Assembly: GCF_048773025.1 (NCBI RefSeq)
Contig: NC_133541.1
Span: 121,919,049 to 121,983,048 of the forward strand
Length of the DNA: 64,000 bases
Direction: 5' to 3'
From: Camelus bactrianus
Lineage: Eukaryota > Chordata > Mammalia > Artiodactyla > Camelidae
Part shown: positions 36,201-49,300 of the stretch, piece by piece
How the letters are laid out: each line of letters begins with the position of its first letter
Numbering within the stretch: the first letter of the stretch is position 1
The notes under the pieces: generated by a model
Databases searched by the model: none
Seen by the model: the letters and a program-made list of their open reading frames with translations, nothing else
What the model was told of the DNA's origin: nothing
Position numbers and translations under genes: made by a program

Positions 36201-38282
36201 TTTTACCGGACTTCCCCATGCCAGAGAACACCTGTGACCCCAGACAGTTGCGTAGAGAGCGGACCCAAACCTCCCCTACACAGTCAGCCATGTTCCGGAA
36301 TTCTGAGTGTGGGAAGGTTCCGTCATCTGTCTGCAGCGCCTGGGTTCTCCTATGAGCCATTCGCGTGTCTTCCCCGAGTGTCTCCTAGTGCGGGTTGCCG
36401 GGGAAAAGCGGGGGATGGGCTGGAATTGCAGGTAGCATGTACTGCATCCCCCTGGACAGGGGAGGTATTTAGCGGACTTTACCCTGACAGGGAAAACCAG
36501 TGACCCCTGACAGATGCGTGGAGGGACGGCCCCAAACCTCCCACACACAGTCAGCCATGTTCCGGAATTCTGAGTGTGGGGAGGTTCCGTCTTCTTTCTG
36601 CAGCGCCTGGGATCTCCTAGGAGCCCTTCGCATGTCTTCCCCGATAGTCTCTTATTGCGTGCTGCAGGGAAAAGGCGGGGGATGTGCTGGAAATGCAGGT
36701 AGATTGTAGTGAGTCCCCCTGGACAGTGGAGGTATTTAGCGGACTTCCCCCTTCCAGAGAACACCTGTGACCCCAGGCAGCTGCGTGGAGGGCGGCCCCA
36801 ACGTCCCCTACACAGTCAGCCATGTTCCGGAATTCTGAGTGTGGGGAGGTTCCGTCTTCTGTCTGCAACGCCTGGGATCTCCTAGGAGCCCTTCGCATGT
36901 CATCCCCGATTGTCTCTTATTGCGTGCTGCCGGGAAAAGGCGGGTAATGTGCTGGAAATGCAGGTAGCATTTATTGCCTCCCCCTGGACAGGGGAGGTAT
37001 TTAGCGGAAGTCCCACTGCCAGGGAACACCTGTGACCCCAGGCAGCTGCGTGGAGGGCGGCCCCGAACCTCCCCCACACAGTCAGCCGGGTTCCGGAATT
37101 CGGAATGTGGGAAGGTTCTGTCATCTGTCTGCAGTCTTGGGATCTCCTATCAGCCATTCGCGTGTCTTCCCCGAGAATCTCCTAGTGCGGGATGCCGGGG
37201 AAAGGCGGGGGAAGAGCTGGAAATGCAGGTAGCATGTAGTGCCTCCCCCTGGACAGGGGAGGTATTTAGCGGAATTCCCCCTGAGAGGGAACACCTGAGA
37301 CCACAGGCAGCTGCGTGGAGGGCGGCCCCAAACCTCCCCTACACAATCAGCCATGTTCCGGAATTCTGAGTGTGGGGAGGTTCCGTCTTCAGTCTGCAGC
37401 GCCTGGGATCTCCTAGGAGCCCTTCGCATGTCTTCCCCGATAGTCTCTTATTGCGTGCTGACGTGAAAAAGCGGGTAATGTGCTGGAAATGCAGGTAACA
37501 TTTATTGCCTCCCCCTGGACAGGGGAGGTATTTAGCGGACGTCCCACTGCCAGGGAACACCTGTGACCCCAGGCAGCTGCGTGGAGGTCGGCCCCGAACC
37601 TCCCCCACACAGTCAGCCTTGTTCCGGATTCGGAATGTGGGAAGGTTCTGTCTTCTGTCTGCAGGGCTTGGGATCTCCTATCAGCCATTCGCGTGTCTTC
37701 CCCGAGAATCTCCTAGTGCGGAATGCCGGGGAAAGGTGGGGGATGGGCTGGAAATGCAGGTAGCATGTAGTGCCTCCCCCTGGACACGGGAGGTATTTAG
37801 CGGAATTCCCCCTGCCTGGGAACACCTGTGACCCCAGGCAGCTGCGTGGAGGGCGGCCCCAAACCTCCCACACATAGTCAGCCGTGTTCCGGAATTCTGA
37901 GTGTGGGAAGGTTCCGTCTTCAGTCTGCAGCGCCTGGGATCTCCTAGGAGCCCTTCGCATGTCTTCCCCGATAGTCTCTTATTGCGTGCTGACGTGAAAA
38001 AGCGGGTAATGTGCTGGAAATGCAGGTAACTTTTATTGCCTCCCCCTGGACATGGGAGGAATTTAGCGGACTTCCCCCTTGCACTTAACACCAGCGACCA
38101 ACGGCTGTTACGTGGAGTTCGGACCCAAACCTCCCCCACACATTCAGACGTGTTCCGTAATTCTGACAGTGGGGAAAGTCCGTCTTCTCTCTGCAGCACC
38201 TTGGATTTCCTAGGAGCCTTTCGCATGTCTTCCCCGAGAGTCTCCTAATGCGGGCTGCCGTGGAAAGGCGGGGGATGGGCTG
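33241..38282 (+). repeat. 5,042-bp tandem duplication, first unit
   Basis: Nineteen monomers followed immediately by a copy at offset 5,042 that looks identical in every stretch compared. The junction lies within CGGGGGATGGGCTGGAAATG and the following GCAGGTAGCATGTA tract, where both flanks agree and its position cannot be fixed more closely. Confidence 0.92.
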
Positions 38283-41200
38283 GAAATGCAGGTAGCATGT
38301 ACTGCCCCTCCCTAGACAGGGGAGGTATTTAGCGGACTTCCCCCTGACAGGGAACACCTGTGACCACAGGCAGCTGCGTGGAGTGCGGCCCCAAACCCCC
38401 TCACAGTCAGACGTGTTCCGGAATTCTAAGCGTGGGGAGGTTCCGTCTTCATTCTGGAAAGCCTGGGATCTCCTAGGAGCCATTCGCGTGTCTTCCCCGA
38501 GAATCTCCTAGTGCGGGCTGCCGGGGAAAGGCGGGGGATGTGCTGGAAATGCAGGTAGCATGTAGTGAGACCCCCTGGACAGTGGAGGTATTTAGCGGAC
38601 TTCCCCCTTCCAGAGAACACCTGTGACCCCAGGCAGCTGCGTGGAGGGCGGCTCCAAACCTCCCCTACACAGTCAGCCATGTTCCGGAATTCTGAGTGGG
38701 GAGAGTTTCCGTCTTCTGTCTGCAGCGCCTGGGATCTCCTAGGAGCCCTTCGCATGTCTTCGCCGATAGTCTCTTATTGCGTGCTGCAGGGAAAAGGCGG
38801 GGGATGTGCTGGAAATGCAGGTAGCATTTATTGCCTCCCCCTGGACAGGGGAGGTATTTAGCGGACGTCCCATTGCCAGGGAACACCTGTGACCCCAGGC
38901 AGCTGCGTGGAGGGCGTCCCCGAACCTCCCCCACACAGTCAGCCGTGTTCCCGGAATTCTGAGCGTGGGGAGTTTCCGTCTTCTTTCTGCAGCGCCTGGG
39001 ATCTCCTAGAAGCTCTTCGCGTGTCTTCCCCTAGAGTCTCCTTGTGCGGGCTGCCGGAGAAATCGGGGAATGTGCTGGAAATCCAGTCGCGTGTAGTGCC
39101 TCCCCCTGGACATGGGAGGAATTTTGCGGACTTTCCCCTGCCAGGGAACACCTGTGAAACCAGACAGCTGCATGGAGAGCGGCCCCAAACCTCCCCCACA
39201 CAGTCAGCCGTGTTCTGGAATTCTGAGCGGGTGGAGGTTCCGTCTTCTGTCTGCAGTGCCTGGGATCTCAAAGGAACCATTCGCGTGTCTTCCCCAATGG
39301 TCTCCTAGTGCGTGTGCCGGGGAAAAGCGGGGGATGTGCTGGAAATGCAGGTAGCATGTAGTGAGTCCCCTTGGACAGGGGAGGTATTTAGCGGAATTCC
39401 CCCTGCCTGGGAACACCTGTGACCCCAGGCAGTTGCGTGGAGGGCGGCCCCAAACCTCCCCCACATAGTCAGCCATGTTCCGGAATTCTGAGAGTGGGGA
39501 AAGTCCGTCTTCTCTCTGCAGCCCCTTGGATCTCCTAGGAGCCTTTCGAATGTCTTCCCCGAGAGTCTCATAATGCGGGCTGCCGTGGAAATGCGGGGGA
39601 TGGGCTGGAAATGCAGGTAGCATGTAGTGCCTCCCCCTGGACAGGAGAGGTATTTAGCGGACTTCCCCATGCCAGAGAACACCTGTGACCCCAGGCAGCT
39701 GCGTGTAGGGCGGCCCCAAACCTCTCCCACACAGTCAGCCGTGTTCCGGAATTCTGAGTGTGGGAAGGTTCCGTCTTCTCTCTGCTGCGCCTGGGATCTC
39801 CTAGGAGCCCTTCGCGGTTCTTCCCCGAAATTCTCATAGTGCGAGCTTCCGGGAAGTTTGGGTGATCGGCTGGAAATGCAGGTAGCATGTAGTGCCTCCC
39901 ACTGGACAGGGGAGGTATTTAGCGGACTTACCCCTGCCAGGGAACACCTGTGACCACAGGCAGCTGCGTGGAGTGCGGCCCAAAATCCCCACACAGTCAA
40001 CCGTGTTCCGGAATTCTAAGCGAGGGGCGGTTCCGTCTTCCTTCTGGAGAGCCTGGGATCTCCTAGGAGCCCTTCGAGTGTCTTCCCCAAGAGTCCCCTA
40101 TTGCGGGCTGCCGGGGAAAGTCGGGGGATGGGCTGGAAATGCAGGTAGCATGTACTGCCTCCCCCTGGACAGGGGAGGTATTTAGCGGACTTCCCCCTGA
40201 GAGGGAACACCAGTGAACCCAGACAGCTGCGTGGAGGGACGGCCCCAAACCTCCCACACACAGTCACCCGTGTTCCGGAATTCTGAGTGTAGGAGGTTCT
40301 GTCTTCTGTCTGCAGCGCCTGGGATCTCATAGGAGCCATTCGCGTGTCTTCCCCGAGAATCTCCTAGTGCGGGCTGCCGGGGAAAAGCGGGGGATGTGCT
40401 GGAAGTGCAGGTATCATGTAGGGAGTCCCCCTGGATATTGGAGTTATTTAGCGGACTTCCCCCTTCCAGAGAACACCTGTGACCCCAGGCAGCTGCGTGG
40501 AGGGCGGCCCCAAACCTCCCCTACACAGTTAGCCATGTTCCGGAATTCTGAGTTTGGGGAGGTTTCGTCTTCTGTCTGCAGCGCCTGGGATCTCCTAGGA
40601 GCCCTTCGCTTGTCTTCCCCGATAGTCTCTTATTGCGTGCTGCAGGGAAAATTCGGGGGATGGGCTGGAAATGCAGGTAGCACTTATTGCCTCCCCCTGG
40701 ACAGGGGAGGTATTTAGCGGACGTCCCACTGCCAGGGAACACCTGTGACCCCAGGCAGCTGCGTGGAGGGCGTCCCCGAACCTCCCCCACACAGTCAGCC
40801 GTGTTCCCGGAATTCTGAGCGTGGGGAGCTTCCGTCCTCTTTCTGCAGCGCCTGGGATCTCCTAGGAGCTCTTCGCGTGTCTTCCCCGAGAGTCTGCTTG
40901 TGCGGGCTGCCATGGAAAGCGGGGGATGGGCTGGAAATGCAGGTCGCGTGCAGTCCCTCCCCCTGGACAGGGGAGGAATTTAGCGGACTTCCCCCTGCCA
41001 GGGAACAACAGTGAAACCAGACAGCTGCATGGTGAGCGGCCCCAAACCTCCCCCACACAGTCAGCCGTGTTTCGGAATTCTGAGCGGGTGGAGGTTCCGT
41101 CTGGTGTCTGCAGCGCCTGGGATCTCCAAGAAACCATTCGCGTGTTTTCCCCGATGGTCTCCTAGTGCGGGTGCCGGGGAAAAGCGGGGGATGTGCTGGA

Positions 41201-43324
41201 AATGCAGGTAGCATGTAGTGAGTCCCCTTGGACAGGGGAGGTTTTTACCGGACTTCCCCATGCCAGAGAACACCTGTGACCCCAGACAGTTGCGTAGAGA
41301 GCGGACCCAAACCTCCCCTACACAGTCAGCCATGTTCCGGAATTCTGAGTGTGGGAAGGTTCCGTCATCTGTCTGCAGCGCCTGGGTTCTCCTATGAGCC
41401 ATTCGCGTGTCTTCCCCGAGTGTCTCCTAGTGCGGGTTGCCGGGGAAAAGCGGGGGATGGGCTGGAATTGCAGGTAGCATGTACTGCATCCCCCTGGACA
41501 GGGGAGGTATTTAGCGGACTTTACCCTGACAGGGAAAACCAGTGACCCCTGACAGATGCGTGGAGGGACGGCCCCAAACCTCCCACACACAGTCAGCCAT
41601 GTTCCGGAATTCTGAGTGTGGGGAGGTTCCGTCTTCTTTCTGCAGCGCCTGGGATCTCCTAGGAGCCCTTCGCATGTCTTCCCCGATAGTCTCTTATTGC
41701 GTGCTGCAGGGAAAAGGCGGGGGATGTGCTGGAAATGCAGGTAGATTGTAGTGAGTCCCCCTGGACAGTGGAGGTATTTAGCGGACTTCCCCCTTCCAGA
41801 GAACACCTGTGACCCCAGGCAGCTGCGTGGAGGGCGGCCCCAACGTCCCCTACACAGTCAGCCATGTTCCGGAATTCTGAGTGTGGGGAGGTTCCGTCTT
41901 CTGTCTGCAACGCCTGGGATCTCCTAGGAGCCCTTCGCATGTCATCCCCGATTGTCTCTTATTGCGTGCTGCCGGGAAAAGGCGGGTAATGTGCTGGAAA
42001 TGCAGGTAGCATTTATTGCCTCCCCCTGGACAGGGGAGGTATTTAGCGGAAGTCCCACTGCCAGGGAACACCTGTGACCCCAGGCAGCTGCGTGGAGGGC
42101 GGCCCCGAACCTCCCCCACACAGTCAGCCGGGTTCCGGAATTCGGAATGTGGGAAGGTTCTGTCATCTGTCTGCAGTCTTGGGATCTCCTATCAGCCATT
42201 CGCGTGTCTTCCCCGAGAATCTCCTAGTGCGGGATGCCGGGGAAAGGCGGGGGAAGAGCTGGAAATGCAGGTAGCATGTAGTGCCTCCCCCTGGACAGGG
42301 GAGGTATTTAGCGGAATTCCCCCTGAGAGGGAACACCTGAGACCACAGGCAGCTGCGTGGAGGGCGGCCCCAAACCTCCCCTACACAATCAGCCATGTTC
42401 CGGAATTCTGAGTGTGGGGAGGTTCCGTCTTCAGTCTGCAGCGCCTGGGATCTCCTAGGAGCCCTTCGCATGTCTTCCCCGATAGTCTCTTATTGCGTGC
42501 TGACGTGAAAAAGCGGGTAATGTGCTGGAAATGCAGGTAACATTTATTGCCTCCCCCTGGACAGGGGAGGTATTTAGCGGACGTCCCACTGCCAGGGAAC
42601 ACCTGTGACCCCAGGCAGCTGCGTGGAGGTCGGCCCCGAACCTCCCCCACACAGTCAGCCTTGTTCCGGATTCGGAATGTGGGAAGGTTCTGTCTTCTGT
42701 CTGCAGGGCTTGGGATCTCCTATCAGCCATTCGCGTGTCTTCCCCGAGAATCTCCTAGTGCGGAATGCCGGGGAAAGGTGGGGGATGGGCTGGAAATGCA
42801 GGTAGCATGTAGTGCCTCCCCCTGGACACGGGAGGTATTTAGCGGAATTCCCCCTGCCTGGGAACACCTGTGACCCCAGGCAGCTGCGTGGAGGGCGGCC
42901 CCAAACCTCCCACACATAGTCAGCCGTGTTCCGGAATTCTGAGTGTGGGAAGGTTCCGTCTTCAGTCTGCAGCGCCTGGGATCTCCTAGGAGCCCTTCGC
43001 ATGTCTTCCCCGATAGTCTCTTATTGCGTGCTGACGTGAAAAAGCGGGTAATGTGCTGGAAATGCAGGTAACTTTTATTGCCTCCCCCTGGACATGGGAG
43101 GAATTTAGCGGACTTCCCCCTTGCACTTAACACCAGCGACCAACGGCTGTTACGTGGAGTTCGGACCCAAACCTCCCCCACACATTCAGACGTGTTCCGT
43201 AATTCTGACAGTGGGGAAAGTCCGTCTTCTCTCTGCAGCACCTTGGATTTCCTAGGAGCCTTTCGCATGTCTTCCCCGAGAGTCTCCTAATGCGGGCTGC
43301 CGTGGAAAGGCGGGGGATGGGCTG
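38283..43324 (+). repeat. 5,042-bp tandem duplication, second unit
   Basis: Copy of 33,241-38,282. Left of the junction the sequence is the one found at about 19,440 in unit copy 1; right of it the sequence jumps back to that of 33,241 (CATGTACTGCCCCTCCCTAG). The two units share changes not found in the 18.8-kb copy 1, such as GCACTTAACACC in place of GCACCTAACACC. Confidence 0.92.
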
Positions 43325-46300
43325 GAAATGCAGGTAGCATGTAGTGCCTCCCCCTGGACAAGAGAGGTATTTAGCGGATTTCCCCCTGCCAGGGAACACC
43401 AGTGACCCCAGGCAGCTGCGTGTAGGGTGGCCCCAAACCTATCCCACACAATCAGCCGTGTTCCGGAATTCTGAGTTTTGGGAGGTTTCGTCTTCGGTCT
43501 GCAGCGCATGGGATCTCCTAGGAGAACTTCGCATGTCTTCCCCGAGATTCTCATTGTGCGGGCTGCAGGAGAAAGGCGGGGGATGGTCTGGAAATGCAGG
43601 TAGCATGTAGTGCCTCCCTCTGGACTGGGGAGGTATTTCGCGGACTTCCCCCTGCCTGGGAACACCTGTGACCCCAGGCAGCTGCGTGGACGGCAGCCCC
43701 AAACTTCCACCACAGTCTGACTTGTTCCGGAATTCTGAGCATTGGGAGTTTCCGTCTTCTGTCTGCTGCGCCTGGGATCTCCTAGGAGCCCTTCACGTGT
43801 CTTCCCCGAGAGTCTCTTAGTGCGGGCAGCCGAGGAAATGCGGGGGATGACCTGGAAATGCAGGTAGCATGTAGTGCCTCCCCCTGGACAGGGGAGGTAT
43901 TTAGCGGACTTCCCCCTGCCAGGGATCACCTGTGACCTCAGGCAGCTGTGTGGCGGGCGGCACCAAACCTCCCCCACACAGTCAGCCGTGTTCCGGAATT
44001 CTGAGCGGATGGAGGTTCCGTATTCTGTGGGCAGCGCCTGGGATTTCCAAGGAACCATTCGCGTGTCTTCCCCGATGGTCTCCAAGTGCGGGTGCCGGGG
44101 AAATTTGGGGGATGGGCTGGAAATGCAGGTAGCATTTAGTGCCTCCCCCTGGAATGGGGAAGTATTTAGCGGATTTCCCCATGCCAGGGAACACCTGTGA
44201 CATCAGGCAACTGCGTGGTGGTCGGCACCAAACCTCCCCCAAAAAGTCAGCCGTGTTCCGGAATTCTGAAAGTGGGGAGGTTCCGTCTTCTCTCTGCTGC
44301 GCCTGGAATATCCTAGGAGCCCTCCGCTTGTCTTCCCTGAGAGTCTCCTAGTGCGGGCTGCAGGGGAAAGGCGGGGGATGGGCTGGAAATGCAGGTAGCA
44401 TGTAGTGCCTCCCCATGGACAGGGGCGGTATTTAGCGGACTTCCCCCTGCCAGGGAACACCTGTGTCCTACGCAGCTGCGTGGATGGCGGCCCCAAACCT
44501 CCACCACACAATCAGTCGTGTTCCGGAATTCTGAGCGTGGGGAGTTTCCATCTTTTGTCTGCAGCACCTGGGATCTCCTAGGAGCCTTTCGCGTGTCTTC
44601 CCCGAGAGTATACTAGTGCGGGCTGCAGGGGAAATTTGGGGGATTTGCTGGAAATGCAGGTAGCATGTAGTGCCTCCATCTTTACAGGGGAGAAATTTAC
44701 CGGACTTCCCCTTGCCAGGGAACACCAGTGACACCAGGCAGCTGCGTGCAGGGCAGCCCCAAATCCTCCCCAACACAGTCAGCCGTGCTCCGGATTTCTC
44801 AGTATGGGGAGGATCCATCTTCTGTACGCAGCGCCTGGGTTCTCCTAAGAGTCATTCGCGTGTCTTACCCGAGAATCTCCTAGTGCGGGATGCCGGGGAA
44901 AGGCGGGGGATGTGCTGGAAATGCAGGTAGCATATAGTGCCTCCCCCTGGACAGGGGAGGTATTTAGCGGACTTCCCCCTTGCACCTAACACCGGCGACC
45001 CACGGCTGTTACGTGGAGTTCGGACCCAAAACTCCCCCACACAGTCAGACGTGTTCCGTAATTCTGAGAGTGGGGAAAGTGCGTCTTCTCTCTGCAGCAC
45101 CTTGGATTTCCTAGGAGCCTTTCGCATGTCTTCCCCGAGAGTCTCCTAATGCGGGCTGCCGTTGAAAGGCGGGGGATGGGCTGGAAATGCAGGTAGCATG
45201 TAGTGCCTCCCCCTGGACAGGAGAGGTATTTAGCGGATTTCCCCCTGCCAGGGAATTCCAGTGACCCCAGGCAGCTGCGTGTAGGGCGGCCCCAAACCTC
45301 TCCCACACAGTCAGCCGTGTTCCGCAATTCTGATTGTGGGAAGGTTCCGTCTTCTTTCTGCAGCGCCTGGGATCTCCTAGGCGCCCTTCGCGGTTCTTCC
45401 CCGAAATTCTCCTAGTGCGAGCTTCCGGGAAGTTCGGGTGATGGGCTGGAAATTCAGGTAGCATGTAGTGCCTCCCCTTGGAGAGCGGAGGTATTTAGCG
45501 GACTTCCCCCTTGCACGTAACACCTGCGACCACAGGCAGCTACGTGGTGGTCGGCCCCAAACCTCCCCCACACAGTCAGACGTGTTCTGGAATTCTGAGT
45601 TTTGGGAGGTTTCGTCTTCGGTCTGCAGCACATGGGATCTCCTAGAAGCCCTTCAAGTGTCTTCCCAAAGCGTCACTTATTGCGGGCTGCCGGGGAATTG
45701 CAGGGGATGAGCTGGAAATGTAGGTAGCATTTAGTGCCTCCCCCTGGACAGGGGAGGTATTTAGCGGAATTCCCCCTGCCATGGAACAACTGTGTCCCCA
45801 GGCAGGTTCGTGGATGGCGGCCCCAAACCTATCCCACACAATCAGCCGTGTTCTGGAATTCTGAGTTTTGGGAGGTTTCGTCTTCGGTCTGCAGCGCATG
45901 GGATCTCCTAGGAGAACTTCGCATGTCTTCCCCGAGATTCTCATTGTGCGGGCTGCAGGAGAAAGGCGGGGGATGGTCTGGAAATGCAGGTAGCATGTAG
46001 TGCCTCCCTCTGGACTGGGGAGGTATTTCGCGGACTTCCCCCGACCAGGGAACACCTGTGACCCCAGGCAGCTGCGTGGACGGCAGCCCCAAACTTCCAC
46101 CACAGTCAGACTTGTTCCGGAATTCTGAGCATTGGGAGGTTCCGTCTTCTGTCTGCTGCGCCTGGGATCTCCTAGGAGCCCTTCACGTGTCTTCCCCGAG
46201 AGTCCCTTAGTGCGGGCAGCCGAGGAAATGCGGGGGATGACCTGGAAATGCAGGTAGCATGTAGTGCCTCCCCCTGGACAGGGGAGGTATTTAGCGGACT

Positions 46301-49300
46301 TCCCCCTGCCAGGGATCACCTGTGACCTCAGGCAGCTGTGTGGCGGGCGGCACCAAACCTCCCCCACACAGTCAGCCGTGTTCCGGAATTCTGAGCGGAT
46401 GGAGGTTCCGTATTCTGTGGGCAGCGCCTGGGATTTCCAAGGAACCATTCACGTGTCTTCCCCGAGGGTCTCCAAGTGCGGGTGCCGGGGAAATTTGGGG
46501 GATGTGCTGGAAATGCAGGTAGCATTTAGTGCCTCCCCCTGGAATGGGGAAGTACTTAGCGGACTTCCCCATGCCAGGGAACACCTGTGACATCAGGCAA
46601 CTGCGTGGTGGTCGGCACCAAACCTCCCCGAAAAAGTCTGCCGTGTTCCGGAATTCTGAATGTGGAGAGGTTCCGTCTTCTCTCTGCTGCGCCTGGAATA
46701 TGCTAGGAGCCCTCCGCTTGTCTTCCCTGAGAGTCTCCTAGTGCGGGCTGCAGGGGAAAGGCGGGGGATGGGCTGGAAATGCAGGTAGCATGTAGTGCCT
46801 CCCCATGGACAGGGGCGGTACTTAGCGGACTTCCCCCGGCCAGGAAACACCTGTGTCCTAGGCAGCTGCGTGGATGGAGGCCCCAAACCTCTACCACACA
46901 ATCAGTCGTGTTCCGGAATTCTGAGCGTGTGGAGTTTCCATCTTTTGTCTGCAGCGCCTGGCATCTCCTAGGAGCCTTTCGCGTGTCTTCCCCGAGAGTA
47001 TCCTAGTGCGGGCTGCAAGGGAAATTTGGGGGATTTGCTGGAAATGCAGGTAGCATGTAGTGCCTCCATCTTTACAGGGGAGGAATTTACCGGACTTCCC
47101 CCTGCCAGGGAACACCAGTGACACCAGGCAGCTGCGTGCAGGGCAGCCCCAAAACCTCCCCCACACAATCAGCCGTGTTCCGGATTTCTCAGTATGGGGA
47201 GGTTCCATCTTCTGTACGCAGCGCCTGGGATCTCCTAGGAGCCATTCGCGTGTCTTCTCAGAAGGTCCCCTAGTGCGGGCTGCCAGGTAAGGCGGGGATG
47301 GGCTGGAAATGCAGGTAGCATGTAGTGCCTCCCCCTGGACAGGGGAGGTATTTAGCGGACTTCCCACAGCCAGGGAACACCTGTGACCCCAGGCAGCTGC
47401 GTGGAGGTCGGCCCCGAACCTCCCCCACACAGTCAGCCGTGTTCCGGAATTCGGAATGTGGGAAGGTTCCGTCTTCTGTCTGCTGAGCCTGGGATCTCCT
47501 AGGAGCCCTTCGCGGTTCTTCCCCGAAATTCTCCTATTGCGAGCTTCCAGGAAGTTCGGGTGATGGCCTGGAAATGCAGGTAGCATGTAGTGCATCCAGG
47601 TGGACAGGGGAGGTATTTAGCGGACTTACCCCTGCCAGGGAACACCAGTGACCACAGGCACCTGCGTGGAGTGCGGCCCCAAACCCCCTCACAGTCAGCC
47701 GTGTTCCGGAATTCTAAGCGTGGGGAGGTTCCGTCTTCTTTCTGGAGCGCCTGGGATCTCCTAGGAGCCCTTCGAGTGTCATCCCCAAGAGTCCCCTAGT
47801 GCGGGCTGCCAGGGAAAGTCGGGGGATGTGCTGGAAATGCAGGTAGCATGTACTGCCTCCCCCTGGACAGGGGAGGTATTTAGCGGACTTCCCCCTTCCA
47901 GAGAACACCTGTGACCCCAGGCAGCTGCGTGGAGGGCGGCCCCAAACCTCCCCTACACAGTCAGCCATGTTCCGGAATTCTGAGTGTGGGGAGGTTCGGT
48001 CTTCTGTCTGCAGCGCATGGGATCTCCTAGGAGCCCTTCGAGTGTCATCCCCAAGAGTCCCCTAGTGCGGGCTGCCAGGGAAAGTCGGGGGATGGGCTGG
48101 AAATGCAGGTAGCATGTACTGCCTCCCCCTGGACAGGGGAGGTATTTAGCGGACTTCCCCCTGACAGGGAAAACCAGTGACCCCAGACAGATTCGTGGAG
48201 GGATGGCCTCAAACCTCCCACACACAGTCAGCCATGTTCCGGAATTCTGAGTGTGGGGAGGTTCCGTCTTCTTTCTGCAGCGCCTGGGATCTCCTAGGAG
48301 CCCTTCGCTTGTCTTCCCGGATAGTCTCTTATTGCGTGCTGCAGGAAAAAGGCGGGGGATGTGCTGGAAATGCAGGTAGCATGTAGTGAGTCCCCCTGGA
48401 CAGTGGAGGTATTTAGCGGAATTCCCCCTTCCAGAGAACACCTGTGACCCCAGGCAGCTGCGTGGAGAGCGGCCCCAAACCTCCCCTACACAGTCAGCCA
48501 TGTTCCGGAATTCTGAGTGTGGGGAGGTTCCGTCTTCTTTCTGCAGCGCCTGGGATCTCCTAGGAGCCCTTCGCTTGTCTTCCCGGATAGTCTCTTATTG
48601 CGTGCTGCAGGAAAAAGGCGGGGGATGTGCTGGAAATGCAGGTAGCATGTAGTGAGTCCCCCTGGACAGTGGAGGTATTTAGCGGAATTCCCCCTTCCAG
48701 AGAACACCTGTGACCCCAGGCAGCTGCGTGGAGGGCGGCCCCAAACCTCCCCTACACAGTCAGCCATGTTCCGGAATTCTGAGTGTGGGGAGGTTCGGTC
48801 TTCTGTCTGCAGCGCATGGGATCTCCTAGGAGCCCTTCGCATGTCTTCCCCGATAGTCTCTTATTGCGTGCTGACGGGAAAAGGCGGGTAATGTGCTGGA
48901 AATGCAGGTAGCATTTATTGCCTCCCCCTGGACAGGGGAGGTATTTAGCGGACGTCCCACTGCCAGGGAACACCTGTGACCCCAGGCAGCTGCGTGGAGG
49001 GCGGCCCCGAACCTCCCCCACACAGTCAGCCGGGTTCCGGAATTCGGAATGTGGGAAGGTTCTGTCATCTGTCTGCAGTGCTTGGGATCTCCTATCAGCC
49101 ATTCGCGTGTCTTCCCCGAGAATCTCCTAGTGCGGGATGCCGGGGAAAGGCCGGGGATGAGCTGAAAATGCAGGTAGCATGTAGTGCCTCCCCCTGGACA
49201 GGGGAGGTATTTAGCGGAATTCCCCCTGCCAGGAAACACCTGTGACCCCAGGCAGCTGCGTGGAGGGCGGCCCCAAACCTCCCCTACACAGTCAGCCGTG

